The translations under genes and the position numbers were made by a program. Below are positions 17,529-25,846 of a stretch of DNA of 43,531 bases, in pieces. The notes under the pieces are model-generated. The model was not told the origin of the DNA. It ran no database searches and saw only the letters and a program-made list of their open reading frames with translations. The DNA comes from an uncultured Clostridia bacterium (lineage in GTDB: Bacteria > Bacillota > Clostridia > Lachnospirales > Anaerotignaceae): assembly GCA_910587195.1 (NCBI GenBank), contig CAJUKL010000015.1, forward strand, positions 1-43,531, given 5' to 3'. Positions within the stretch are counted from its first letter, which is position 1, and every line of letters begins with the position of its first letter.

Positions 17529-17888
17529 TTAGTTTTCCATATTATCTGTATAGCTAAAGTCAATTGGTGCTTGTGTTACAACTATTTCTAAAATGTCTGC
17601 AACAAAGGACATTAACTGCTTTTCGCTTTCCCAGAACCCCATACCATCTGGGTCTAAAGCTACTTCACTATATGCTTTGCTTAAATTTTCTTCTTCTTGT
17701 AAGGCAACAAATTCGCCTTGCCTTCTTCGTAAGCCTTGTGTTAACTGCAATCTTTTTAATTCATCAATTTGTTGTTTTAACATTGGTTTACTTTCTACTC
17801 TTTTTTTGTAGTATAAATAGGATTGGTATAAATCAGATTGATATACTTTCTCCCCCAACTCAACTGCCATCTTTTTGATATTATCCAA
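17529..17888 (-). CDS. YlbF family protein
   Basis: A 119-residue, largely helical protein of the YlbF/YmcA family. The N-terminal LGEKVYQSDLYQSYLYYKKRV is the usual helix pair and the C-terminal half has the EEENLSKAYSE heptad region. In Bacillus, YlbF, YmcA and YaaT form a complex that helps RNase Y process mRNA. The start is a TTG at 17888, eight bases after GGAGG, and this site lies inside the last codons of the RNase J gene, three bases of spacing separating the two reading frames. This placement next to an mRNA-decay nuclease suggests a role in RNA turnover, which is inference. A bidirectional terminator follows. Confidence 0.8.
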   Translation of the reverse strand: MDNIKKMAVELGEKVYQSDLYQSYLYYKKRVESKPMLKQQIDELKRLQLTQGLRRRQGEFVALQEEENLSKAYSEVALDPDGMGFWESEKQLMSFVADILEIVVTQAPIDFSYTDNMEN

Positions 17889-17891
17889 CTT

Positions 17892-19562
17892 TTATACCTC
17901 CATAATAATCGGCAAAATCATAGGACTACGTTTTGTCCTTTGCCACAAATAATTCTTTAGTGTGTCTTTAATTAGCCCTTTAATATAACTCCAACCAGTA
18001 ATATGTCTTTCTTCACATTTCATCAATGCTTCCATAACAACTGCTTTTGCTTCTTCCATTAAATCTTCTGCTTCTCTCACATAAACAAAACCTCTGGAAA
18101 TAATATCAGGGCCTGCCATAATCATACCGCTATCTTTTTCCATTGTTACCACTACTACCATAAGACCATCTTGTGATAAATGTTTTCTATCCCTTAATAC
18201 AATGTTTCCTACATCTCCCACACCAAGACCATCTACCATAACTTGTCCTACTGGGATTGTTCCATTAATCTTTGCTTCGTTTTTTGAAATCTCAAGGACA
18301 TCGCCTATTTTCATTAAAAATATGTTTTTTTTGTTCATACCCATGTCAATAGCAAGTTCTCTATGCTGTGTTAAATGCATAAATTCCCCATGTACTGGCA
18401 TAAAATATTGTGGCTTTGTTAATGCTAACATCAATTTTAATTCTTCTTGGCGGGCATGTCCAGAAACATGAATGTCTGCAATTCCTTCATAAACTACATT
18501 GGCACCTTTTTTTAAAAGTTCATTGATAACACGAGAAATATTTTTTTCATTTCCGGGAATGGAAGATGCACTGATAATAATTTTATCATCCGGTTTTACA
18601 GAAACTTGCTTGTGTTCTGCTGATGCAATTCTGGACAATGCGGACATTGTTTCTCCTTGACTACCAGTTGTAATAATCACAAGCTGTTCATCTTTAAAAT
18701 TACGAATTTCTGAAATGTCTATCAAGGTACCTGATGGAATATTCAAATATCCTAATTCTGAAGATGTTTTGACTGCATTGACCATACTTCTTCCAATAAT
18801 TGCGACTTTTCTGCCGAATGTTTTAGCAGAATTTATAATTTGCTGTATTCTGTGAATGTTAGAAGAAAAAGTTGCTACCATAATACGGTTTTTGGGAGTT
18901 TCCTCAAATATTCTGTCAAATACAGAGCCTACAGATTTTTCAGACATAGTAAAACCTTTTCTTTCTGCATTGGTGCTGTCACTCATCAACAATAGCACTC
19001 CTTGCTTTCCTAATTCTGCAAATCTGTGAATGTCCATAATGTCACCATCTATAGGAGTATAGTCAATTTTAAAATCTCCTGTGTGTATAACTACTCCCAA
19101 AGGTGTTGTAATTGCTAAGGCAACTGCATCTGCAATGGAATGATTTGTGTGTATAAACTCCACTTTCATTTGTCCAAGTTTTACAGATTCACCGGGAACA
19201 ACTGTATGACAGACTACTTTATTGGTCAATTCATGCTCTTTTAATTTATTTTCTAAAAGACCTAAGGTTAACAATGTGCCAAATATAGGAACATTCAAAT
19301 CTTTTAATACATAGGGCAACGCACCAATATGATCCTCATGCCCATGTGTCAATACAATTCCTCTCACCTTTTCTACGTTTTTCATTAAATAGGAAATATC
19401 TGGAATAACTAAATCAATTCCTAACATATCATCTTCTGGAAAGGCTAATCCACAATCAATGACAATAATATCATTATTATATTCTAATACGGTCATATTT
19501 TTTCCTATTTCTTCTAGACCACCTAAGGCCATTACTTTCAATTTTTGTTTTTTTGTTGCCAA
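17892..19562 (-). CDS. rnj: ribonuclease J
   Basis: A 556-residue metallo-beta-lactamase/beta-CASP ribonuclease with 5'-3' exonuclease and endonuclease activity, central to mRNA decay and rRNA maturation in low-GC Gram-positives. HGHEDH at 73-78 supplies zinc ligands; further family blocks are HTGDFKIDYTP, DSTNAERKGFT, SGHARQEELK and MPVHGEFMH. Length is typical. The open frame extends to a GTG at 19571, but that GTG sits inside AGGAGGTG; the TTG at 19562, eight bases after AGGAGG, is the proper start and gives MATKKQKLKV. A long, structured leader of about 335 bases precedes it. YlbF follows in the same transcript. Confidence 0.94.
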   Translation of the reverse strand: MATKKQKLKVMALGGLEEIGKNMTVLEYNNDIIVIDCGLAFPEDDMLGIDLVIPDISYLMKNVEKVRGIVLTHGHEDHIGALPYVLKDLNVPIFGTLLTLGLLENKLKEHELTNKVVCHTVVPGESVKLGQMKVEFIHTNHSIADAVALAITTPLGVVIHTGDFKIDYTPIDGDIMDIHRFAELGKQGVLLLMSDSTNAERKGFTMSEKSVGSVFDRIFEETPKNRIMVATFSSNIHRIQQIINSAKTFGRKVAIIGRSMVNAVKTSSELGYLNIPSGTLIDISEIRNFKDEQLVIITTGSQGETMSALSRIASAEHKQVSVKPDDKIIISASSIPGNEKNISRVINELLKKGANVVYEGIADIHVSGHARQEELKLMLALTKPQYFMPVHGEFMHLTQHRELAIDMGMNKKNIFLMKIGDVLEISKNEAKINGTIPVGQVMVDGLGVGDVGNIVLRDRKHLSQDGLMVVVVTMEKDSGMIMAGPDIISRGFVYVREAEDLMEEAKAVVMEALMKCEERHITGWSYIKGLIKDTLKNYLWQRTKRSPMILPIIMEV

Positions 19563-19904
19563 AAAACGCACCTCCTTTTTTTATTTTAACTACGCCTAAA
19601 AGGAGCTGATATAAAAATTTTTTTGACATACAAAAAAAGCTGGTTTTGATGTTGTCAAAAAAAACAAAACCTTAGGAACGTCGTTCCTAAAACCTTGCAA
19701 ACTTTTATGCAAAAACGAACGCTTTGCTCAGTCTGTAATCCTTTTTCTACTTTTTTTAAAAAATTTTGATAAAAAACTTTTATACAAAAAGAAAACGCCG
19801 CCAAAAAACAGTCTTTATTTTTGTGTAAAAATAAATCTGTTTTTCCCTTCTATTTTATTTATTTTTTACATCCGCTCACTTTTACCGTTCTTTTTTATAA
19901 AAAT
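19563..19904 (-). promoter_or_regulatory. long structured 5' leader of RNase J
   Basis: Between the predicted promoter (19905-19932) and the RNase J start lie about 340 bases without a gene. Three stem-loops are visible: an eleven-base stem 19618-19628/19653-19663 (TTTTTTTGACA and its complement), a perfect eight-base stem with a three-base loop at 19672-19690 (TTAGGAAC/GTTCCTAA), and an imperfect stem 19803-19811/19837-19844 extended by 19815-19822/19827-19834. Part of the leader (19716-19783) is a copy of the dispersed repeat. RNases with long leaders are sometimes autoregulated; this is only a suggestion here. Confidence 0.5.
19716..19783 (-). repeat. dispersed intergenic repeat, copy 1
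   Basis: Read on the - strand this stretch runs ATAAAAGTTTTTTATCAAA, then T6/A7, then GTAGAAAAAGG, and ends with GAGCAAAGCGTTCG. The same order is found at 31.86 kb (GATAAAGGTTTTGGTCAAG ... GTAGGAG ... GAGCGAAGCGTAG) and at 43.4 kb (ATAAAGTTTTTTGTCCAAC ... GTAGAAAAAAG). The copies are degenerate, so I compared them by eye only. Confidence 0.55.
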
Positions 19905-19932
19905 AGTATACCATAGCAATGCTTTTTCTAAA
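19905..19932 (-). promoter_or_regulatory. probable promoter for rnj-ylbF
   Basis: On the - strand TATACT (19910-19905) preceded by TGG makes an extended -10 box, and TTTAGA (19932-19927) is a four-of-six -35 match with a 16-base spacer. It is the only convincing promoter between the DUF1292 gene and rnj. Confidence 0.5.
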
Positions 19933-19975
19933 CCCTACTGAAAAAGAAAATTTTTCCTTTTTGGAAAATACAATA

Positions 19976-20031
19976 GAAAAAGAGCAGTTACCTTTTATTT
20001 TGACAAACATTTCTGTTTTACAAAAAACTGC
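19976..20031 (-). terminator. possible terminator of the ireB-ruvX-DUF1292 operon
   Basis: On the - strand AAAGCAGTT (from about 20034) pairs with AACTGC (19989-19984), followed by CTCTTTTT. The loop is long, about 36 bases, so this is a weak or partly structured terminator. Confidence 0.4.
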
Positions 20032-20063
20032 TTTTTATGATGGTTTCTATTTTTTATCCGAAA

Positions 20064-20348
20064 TTAGTCAATTTTAATCGTATATTCTCCTTCACGACGA
20101 GCAAATAAAGCAGAAACTCTTTCAAATTCTGCATCTTCTTCTACCCATTCGTAAGTAACACCTTCTGCATTAATCGCTATTTCTTTTAATATAATGGCAT
20201 CTGCTTCTTCTTCGTCCAGCAAACTGCTTTCCATTACCAAAAGATAACGATTTGCACCACTCATAACATTATCAATAATAATAAATTCTGTTTCTATTCC
20301 ATTTTCATCTTCCATAGAAACAACTTCTTGTTCAAAATCGTCTGACAT
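20064..20348 (-). CDS. DUF1292 domain protein (YrzB-like)
   Basis: A 94-residue, very acidic protein. MSDDFEQEVVSMEDENGIETEF at the start and DEEEADAIILKEI in the middle match DUF1292 (YrzB in Bacillus), a family of unknown function conserved in Firmicutes. The frame opens at an ATG overlapping the ruvX stop, but GAGGTG covers that ATG; the second ATG at 20348, four bases after GAGGTG, fits better. It is the last gene of the ireB-ruvX-DUF1292 set, the same order as yrzL-yrrK-yrzB in Bacillus. Here alaS, usually upstream, is absent from the window. Confidence 0.88.
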   Translation of the reverse strand: MSDDFEQEVVSMEDENGIETEFIIIDNVMSGANRYLLVMESSLLDEEEADAIILKEIAINAEGVTYEWVEEDAEFERVSALFARREGEYTIKID

Positions 20349-20356
20349 AATACACC

Positions 20357-20788
20357 TCATTTTTTATTTTGCTTTTTATCTAAATAGCCTTGTAAGATAT
20401 ACACCGCTGCCATTTTATCAATGATATTTTTTCTTTTTTTACGGCTGATGTCTGCCTCTAAAAGACTTCTTTCTGCGGCTATTGTACTCATTCTTTCGTC
20501 CCAAAGGATAACAGGAATGGTAGGAAAGGCAGTTTCTAATTGTGCTTGAAATAGTTTTGTTTTTTCACAACGCTCTCCTTCCGTGTTATCCATATTTTTA
20601 GGGTATCCTAATATAATGGTATCTATTTCATATTCTTTGATTAAAGTTGCAATACGTGCAATGCTCTTTTTATATTCTGTAGGATTGCTTCTTTTTATGA
20701 CCTCTACGCCTTGGGCAGTCCAGCCAAAACCATCACTGACCGCTACACCAATCGTTTTATCTCCATAATCTAAACCGAGCTTTCTCAT
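20357..20788 (-). CDS. ruvX: Holliday junction resolvase-like protein RuvX/YqgF
   Basis: A 143-residue RNase H-fold protein. LGLDYGDKTIGVAVSD near 4-19 carries the first acidic residue, GYPKNMDNTEG near 60-70 is the glycine-rich family motif, and DERMSTIAAE near 99-108 carries the later acidic residues. YqgF proteins act in pre-16S rRNA processing and have been proposed as Holliday junction resolvases. Length is as expected. Its ATG overlaps the ireB stop as ATGA (20785-20788), so the two are translationally coupled; DUF1292 follows within nine bases. Confidence 0.94.
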   Translation of the reverse strand: MRKLGLDYGDKTIGVAVSDGFGWTAQGVEVIKRSNPTEYKKSIARIATLIKEYEIDTIILGYPKNMDNTEGERCEKTKLFQAQLETAFPTIPVILWDERMSTIAAERSLLEADISRKKRKNIIDKMAAVYILQGYLDKKQNKK

Positions 20789-21048
20789 AATGTATTTTTC
20801 TCTAAATAATTATTTACGACTTCTTCTAATAATTCATCTCTTTCTAATTTGCGAATTAAAGAACGAGCATTTTTATGGCTTGTAATATAAGTAGGGTCAC
20901 CAGAAAGAATATAGCCTACAATCTGATTAACAGGATTATAACCTTTTTCTTTTAATGCTTCACTAACATTTAATAATATATTTTTTGCTTCATTTTGTAC
21001 TTCTTTATCTACACTATCAAAAAATTGTGTTTCATGTAAATTGTCCAT
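20785..21048 (-). CDS. ireB: IreB family regulatory phosphoprotein
   Basis: An 87-residue protein of the family formerly called UPF0297/DUF965 (YrzL). The pattern EALKEKGYNPVNQIVGYILSGDPTYITSHKNARSLIRK near residues 31-68 is nearly invariant in the family (quoted here in part as GYNPVNQIVGYILSGDP). In Enterococcus, IreB is phosphorylated by the PASTA kinase IreK and opposes intrinsic cephalosporin resistance. The N-terminal Thr residue at position 7 is near where that phosphorylation would be. It heads the ireB-ruvX-DUF1292 operon and overlaps ruvX by four bases. GGGAG lies further upstream than usual. Confidence 0.93.
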   Translation of the reverse strand: MDNLHETQFFDSVDKEVQNEAKNILLNVSEALKEKGYNPVNQIVGYILSGDPTYITSHKNARSLIRKLERDELLEEVVNNYLEKNTL

Positions 21049-21147
21049 GCTTTTTCACACTCCCTTATTTTTCTATTTCCGCAATCTCTCTTGTTTCATA
21101 ATAATATAAATTAGCAGATTATGCAAATAAAATTTTTATGTTAAAAC

Positions 21148-22446
21148 TTACAGTTTTGTTACAATTCCTTTTGCAATTTCTCCATATGTTTCTGTTAAGG
21201 TTGTTTTTACAATTTTATTTGTTACATTTTGGTCACTTTTTCCATGAACTTTAATATAATTGCTGGTATGACCTTCATATATCTGAGGTTGTATTTGTCT
21301 TTCATATAATACTTCAGTTTCTTTTCCTAAAAACTTGTTTAAAAATTCTCCTGCCATTTGTTCGCTTAAATTAATTAGCTTTTGACTTCGTTCACTTTTG
21401 ACAGCATTTTCAATTTGTTCTGGTAAAATGGCTGCTGGAGTTCCTTTTTTTGGGGAATAAGGAAAAACATGAATTTTTGAAAATTGCATTTCTTTTGCAA
21501 ATGTATAACTTGCTAAAAAATCTTTTTCTATTTCTCCCGGAAAACCAACAATCATATCTGTGGTAATGGCAACATCAGGCATAAATTGTCGTAATAATTT
21601 GACAGCTTGACGATATTTCTCTGTATTATATTTTCGATTCATGGCTTGTAATGTTTTGTCACAGCCACTTTGTAGAGATAAATGAAAATGATTGCAAACT
21701 TTGTTTAAATTTGACAAGGTTTTTACAAAGTTTTCTGTTACAATGTTTGGTTCAATCGAGCTAAAACGAATTCTTTGAATTCCCTTGACTTCATGTACCT
21801 TTTGAATCATTTCAAGCAGTGTTATGTTTTTTAAATCTTTTCCATAAGAAGCAACATGAATTCCAGTTAATACAATTTCTTGAAATCCATTTTCTGCAAG
21901 ACGTTTTACTTCCGCAAGTACATCTTCTGGATTTCTGCTTCTGATAGGGCCTCTTGCATAAGGAATAATACAATAAGAGCAATATTGACTGCAACCATCC
22001 TGTATTTTTAAATAGGCTCTTGTTCTATTTTTTAGTTTTTGAATGGATAGAGGTTCAAATTCTCTTTCTGTCATAATATCAGAAACATAGTTTTGTGGCT
22101 CTTTTTGCTGATAATTTTCTACCAGATTTACAATTTGCTTCCTATCCTTTGTGCCTACTACTATATTGACACCTTCGATTGCCATAATTTCTTGTGGGGC
22201 AGTTTGGGCATAACAACCAGCCACTACAACAATACTATTTGGATTTTGTCTTTTGACCTTGCGAATGAGCTGTCTTGATTTTTTATCTCCAAAATTGGTG
22301 ACAGTGCAGGTATTAATAATATATACATCTGCAGCTTGTTCCATGTCTACTACTTGATAGCCTTTTTCTTGAAATAATTCTGCTATGGCTTCACTTTCAT
22401 ATTGATTTACTTTGCAGCCTAGTGCATGGCTTGCTACCGTTTTCAT
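21148..22446 (-). CDS. mtaB: tRNA (N6-threonylcarbamoyladenosine-37 C2)-methylthiotransferase MtaB
   Basis: A 432-residue radical SAM enzyme that adds a methylthio group to t6A37 of ANN-decoding tRNAs. The N-terminal UPF0004 domain supplies cluster ligands C11 (LGCKVNQYES), C47 (NTCTVTN) and C78; the radical SAM cluster is C152xxxC156xxC159 (GCSQYCSYCIIPYARG); a TRAM domain ends the protein. LGCKVNQYE and NTCTVTNFGDKKSRQ distinguish MtaB from MiaB and RimO. The start overlaps the stop of the upstream HAD gene as ATGA. Together with the two upstream genes it forms a three-gene transcript. Confidence 0.95.
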   Translation of the reverse strand: MKTVASHALGCKVNQYESEAIAELFQEKGYQVVDMEQAADVYIINTCTVTNFGDKKSRQLIRKVKRQNPNSIVVVAGCYAQTAPQEIMAIEGVNIVVGTKDRKQIVNLVENYQQKEPQNYVSDIMTEREFEPLSIQKLKNRTRAYLKIQDGCSQYCSYCIIPYARGPIRSRNPEDVLAEVKRLAENGFQEIVLTGIHVASYGKDLKNITLLEMIQKVHEVKGIQRIRFSSIEPNIVTENFVKTLSNLNKVCNHFHLSLQSGCDKTLQAMNRKYNTEKYRQAVKLLRQFMPDVAITTDMIVGFPGEIEKDFLASYTFAKEMQFSKIHVFPYSPKKGTPAAILPEQIENAVKSERSQKLINLSEQMAGEFLNKFLGKETEVLYERQIQPQIYEGHTSNYIKVHGKSDQNVTNKIVKTTLTETYGEIAKGIVTKL

Positions 22447-23243
22447 TTTTTCACCTCAAAATTGATTCGTTTTTTAATTTCTGCAACAACGGCTCCCTTA
22501 TTATTATCTCCTGCAATATAATTTGCATACTTTTTGACACCTTCTTCTGAATGTTGCATGGCAAAACTATATTTTGCTTGCTGCAACATTTCAACATCAT
22601 TATAATTATCTCCAAAAGTCATTGTTTCCTCTGGTGAGATGTTCCATTTTTGCTGTAATATGGCAATCGCTTTTCCCTTAGAAACTCCTTTGTTTACAAC
22701 ATCAATACAATCAAATCCAGAAACAGCAATTTCTACTTTTCCTTTTAATTTTTTTTCTAAAATAGGAAAACTATATTCACTGGCTCCTTTTGGGTCAACT
22801 AAAGAAATTTTGATAATATCTTCTTTTACTTCGCAAAAATCTTTGACTAATTTAATTTGATAATGAAATCTAGGAGAATTTAAGTTTTCATAGACTGCTG
22901 GTTCTGTGGTGTAACTGCAATTTTTGCCACAATAAAGAATGGCTACATTATCTAACTTTTGAATTTCAGATACAACAAAATCAATTAATTCTTGTGACAT
23001 CACACTGGCATAAATTTCTTCTCCGTTGTGTACCACATAAGCACCATTTTCTGCTAATATTGTAATATCCTCTAAATAATCTTTAAATGTTTTTTCCAAG
23101 CTGGGGCGTTGTCTGCCACTTGCTGCTACAAAATGAATTCCTTGCTGTTTCATTTTGGGCAACAATTCGTATATCTCTTTATCAATTTCTTTATTGTCTT
23201 TTAAAAGTGTTCCATCCATATCTGTTGCAATTAACTTAATCAT
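22443..23243 (-). CDS. Cof-type HAD-IIB family phosphatase
   Basis: A 266-residue haloacid dehalogenase superfamily phosphatase. Motif I DMDGTLLKD at 8-16 holds the nucleophile D8 and acid D10; motif II is SGR near 41-43; motif III is the lysine in KGKAIAIL near 190; motif IV is GDNYNDVEML near 212-221. The cap domain between motifs II and III is of the type IIB Cof kind. These enzymes dephosphorylate sugar phosphates, flavin or PLP precursors, and the specific substrate cannot be read from sequence. It ends by overlapping mtaB and begins 16 bases after the preceding hypothetical gene. Confidence 0.9.
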   Translation of the reverse strand: MIKLIATDMDGTLLKDNKEIDKEIYELLPKMKQQGIHFVAASGRQRPSLEKTFKDYLEDITILAENGAYVVHNGEEIYASVMSQELIDFVVSEIQKLDNVAILYCGKNCSYTTEPAVYENLNSPRFHYQIKLVKDFCEVKEDIIKISLVDPKGASEYSFPILEKKLKGKVEIAVSGFDCIDVVNKGVSKGKAIAILQQKWNISPEETMTFGDNYNDVEMLQQAKYSFAMQHSEEGVKKYANYIAGDNNKGAVVAEIKKRINFEVKK

Positions 23244-23258
23244 AGATTTTCGCTCCTT

Positions 23259-23816
23259 TTACTGAATTTTTAAAAATAGAGGTAACAATTTCATTGCAAC
23301 TTTAACATCTTTTCCAGAAAGCCATACAACATATTGTCTTAATTTGTCCCATTGCCTTTTTCTTGTTATTGGTAAGTTGCATATTTCTTCTATTTCTTCT
23401 AATTTTTGTATAATTTCCTCTTTTTCTGTGGAAGATAATTCATTCATCATGCTAATACTTAAATGAACAGCTGAAAAATCTGTTTCTATTGTAATAATCT
23501 CTTTTTCTCTTTCTTGCTTTAAATATAAGTCTAATAATCCTTCATTACTATATCCATTTTGTTGAAATAATTTAATTCTTTCAATCAATAATAAAATATT
23601 TCTGCGACAAATTTCTATTTGCTGGCTTACTTTTTCCCATCCGTTTAAAACTTCAATATTTTCTGCAAAACCATTGATTCTATCAATATAATGACTGATT
23701 AGCATTAAAAAAAGTGCTTCCATTGATTCTTTATTATCATAAAATTGTGTCCAAACGATTTCACATTGTTCTAAATCTTCTTCTATCATTTGTTGCAAAT
23801 TTTTTTCTTCTGTCAT
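23259..23816 (-). CDS. hypothetical helical protein
   Basis: A 185-residue protein I do not recognise. It is rich in Glu, Lys, Leu and Ile with long amphipathic segments and no signal peptide or membrane helix, so it is probably a cytoplasmic all-helical protein. The frame stays open to an ATG at 23849, but the ATG at 23816 follows GAGGGG at a normal distance and gives MTEEKNLQQM. It is the first gene of the unit that continues with the HAD phosphatase and mtaB, with only 15 bases to the next gene; that link does not reveal a function. Confidence 0.6.
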   Translation of the reverse strand: MTEEKNLQQMIEEDLEQCEIVWTQFYDNKESMEALFLMLISHYIDRINGFAENIEVLNGWEKVSQQIEICRRNILLLIERIKLFQQNGYSNEGLLDLYLKQEREKEIITIETDFSAVHLSISMMNELSSTEKEEIIQKLEEIEEICNLPITRKRQWDKLRQYVVWLSGKDVKVAMKLLPLFLKIQ

Positions 23817-23876
23817 AAATTTCCCCTCTCCCCTTAGTATTCCTATCATATCAAATGCTTTTTATCCTGTCAATTT

Positions 23877-23904
23877 TAAAAAGCCCTGGAAAATCCAGAG
23901 CTTT
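23877..23904 (-). terminator. terminator of malQ
   Basis: The + strand reads AAAAGCCCTGGA, AAA, TCCAGAGCTTTT: an eleven- or twelve-base stem with a single mismatch directly after the malQ stop codon (- strand direction) and five A at 23877-23881 giving U5. The A-rich other side may let it work in both directions. Confidence 0.75.
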
Positions 23905-23909
23905 TAGAA

Positions 23910-25622
23910 TTATTTTTTTCTTCTACCTTGTTTTCTATTTGGTTTTTCTCTTTTTGTGGAAATACTTGGTTTTTCTTCTTGTGTAAGAACAGGTGTTATT
24001 TCTTCTTCATTTTCTTCATTTTCCTGTATTTCAGGTAATCTGTTAAAAAGTTCTGATAAATAACGTAAACCTTGCGCATCTTCTTCCTTTAATTGGGACA
24101 TTTCAAACCGAAATTGCCAGTTGCCGTTGGAAGTGCTTGGAATATTCATACGATGGTTACCATCTAAACGTAAAACATCTTGAATTGGGAAAATAGAAAA
24201 TATTGCTGTGGAGCTCATTACAAGACGAATCATATCCCATGCAATGTCATTGCCACTGATATTCATATAACGACGTACATGGTCTTTTTCATGTTCTGTA
24301 CCATTTGTATACCAGCCAATAGTGGTATCATTATCATGAGTACCAGTATAGGCTACTGTATTGGTTTCATAATTATGAGGAAGATATTCATTTTTACTGT
24401 CTTCATTAAAGGCAAAATGAAGGATGCGCATACCTGGAAAACCTAATTTTTTTCTTAATTTGCGTACGTCATCTGTAATAATACCTAAATCTTCTGCAAT
24501 AATGGGGAGTTTTCCAAGTTCTTTTTCTACTGCCATAAATAATTTTTCTCCGGGTCCTTTTCTCCATTCTCCTTTAGTGGCATCTTTATCTTCAAAAGGA
24601 ACAGCCCAATAACTTTCAAAACCTCTAAAATGGTCAATGCGCAAAATATCTACCATATTTAAAGTGCAACGGATTCTATCAATCCACCATTGATAACCTG
24701 TTTTTTCGTGATATTCCCAATTATAAAGCGGATTTCCCCAAAGTTGTCCTGTTTCACTAAAATAATCTGGAGGAACACCTGCTACTACTATTGGAAATCC
24801 TTTTTCATCTATATAATAATTTTTAGGATTTGCCCAAGTATCTGCGCTGTCATAAGCAACAAAAATAGGAACATCGCCTATAATTTTTATATTTTTATCA
24901 TTTGCATATTGTTTTAGTTCTTCCCATTGACGGAAAAATTCAAATTGTAAAAATTTGTATCTGTCTATGGCAGTTGCTAATTTTCTTTTCCATTTTTCTA
25001 ATGCACCATATTCTCGATTTACTAAGTCTTCTGGCCATGTACTCCAAACTGCACCAAAATAATAATCTTTTTGTAAATGTTTGGGCAATTTTTTAGATGT
25101 TTTTTCTTCAAAAGCATAAAACTCACTGGAGAAACCTGCACCTTGTCTTTCTGCAATAAAATAGTCTTTTAAAGCAGCAAATAATGCATAATCTTCTAAC
25201 CAAAAACTATTTTTTTCACAGAATTTTTGAAATTCTGCTTGGTCAGCAGTAAATGCTTTTTTTTGAAAACGACGATATGCCTTTTCAAATAACCCTTTTT
25301 TAAAAGGAATTGCATTTCCATAATCTACTTTTTTACAAGAAAAAATAGGAGATAATTCTATATCCATTTCTTCTAAATAACCCTTTTTATATAAAATATC
25401 TGGGCTAATAAATAAGGTATTTCCAGCAAAGGTAGAAAAACTTTGATAAGGAGAATCACCAAAACTGGTGGGTCCAAGAGGTAATATTTGCCAAAGACGT
25501 TGACCAGATTTTTCTAAATAGTCCACAAATTTATAGGCATTTGGTCCAAAATCTCCTATTCCAAATTTGCTAGGTAAGCTGGAAGGATGAAGTAAAATAC
25601 CACTACTTCGTTGAAAATTCAT
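23910..25622 (-). CDS. malQ: 4-alpha-glucanotransferase (amylomaltase)
   Basis: A 570-residue GH77 enzyme that transfers alpha-1,4-glucan segments between maltodextrins. SSGILLHPSSLPSKFGIGDFG at the N terminus (LHPSSLPSKFGIGDFG), GDVPIFVAYDSADTW, RIDHFRGFESYW with the nucleophile Asp, IIAEDLG with the acid/base Glu, and YTGTHDND are the family blocks in order. The conserved domain ends near residue 530; the last 40 residues are a charged tail of Glu followed by Lys/Arg with no known domain, longer than usual. The ATG has AGGGTGG upstream. It stands alone, divergent from a lipoprotein gene, across a region with a good -10 box and symmetrical GTCAAAA sites. Confidence 0.96.
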   Translation of the reverse strand: MNFQRSSGILLHPSSLPSKFGIGDFGPNAYKFVDYLEKSGQRLWQILPLGPTSFGDSPYQSFSTFAGNTLFISPDILYKKGYLEEMDIELSPIFSCKKVDYGNAIPFKKGLFEKAYRRFQKKAFTADQAEFQKFCEKNSFWLEDYALFAALKDYFIAERQGAGFSSEFYAFEEKTSKKLPKHLQKDYYFGAVWSTWPEDLVNREYGALEKWKRKLATAIDRYKFLQFEFFRQWEELKQYANDKNIKIIGDVPIFVAYDSADTWANPKNYYIDEKGFPIVVAGVPPDYFSETGQLWGNPLYNWEYHEKTGYQWWIDRIRCTLNMVDILRIDHFRGFESYWAVPFEDKDATKGEWRKGPGEKLFMAVEKELGKLPIIAEDLGIITDDVRKLRKKLGFPGMRILHFAFNEDSKNEYLPHNYETNTVAYTGTHDNDTTIGWYTNGTEHEKDHVRRYMNISGNDIAWDMIRLVMSSTAIFSIFPIQDVLRLDGNHRMNIPSTSNGNWQFRFEMSQLKEEDAQGLRYLSELFNRLPEIQENEENEEEITPVLTQEEKPSISTKREKPNRKQGRRKK

Positions 25623-25667
25623 AATACCACCCTTTTTCTTTTGATTTATTTAACAAGTTATAATATT

Positions 25668-25673
25668 ATTATA
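25668..25673 (-). promoter_or_regulatory. -10 box of the malQ promoter
   Basis: TATAAT on the - strand (25673-25668), 46 bases upstream of the malQ start. The best -35 candidate, TGGCAA at 17 bases, matches consensus at only three positions, which suggests a promoter needing an activator. Confidence 0.5.
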
Positions 25674-25704
25674 TCGAAATTTTGAACATTTTGCCACCCT
25701 TTTA

Positions 25705-25747
25705 TTTGACAAAATAAAAATCATTTTGACTGTTTTTTGTCAAAATG
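25705..25747. promoter_or_regulatory. candidate operator in the malQ/lipoprotein divergent region
   Basis: A perfect nine-base inverted repeat CATTTTGAC (25722-25730) / GTCAAAATG (25739-25747) has an eight-base spacer, TGTTTTTT. A third, half-site-like ATTTGACAAAAT lies at 25704-25715. The arrangement sits about 50 bases upstream of the malQ -10 box and about 100 bases before the lipoprotein gene, a position suited to a shared transcription factor. A DNA-binding role is inferred from symmetry only; there is no T-run after the + strand arm, so it is unlikely to be a terminator. Confidence 0.4.
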
Positions 25748-25846
25748 GCAAATTTATTGTTGTATGAAAAAACATTTCATGTAAAAAATAAAACTGTGCT
25801 ACAAAAAGAAATGATGGAATAAAAAAATTTTTAAAGGAGGATTATC

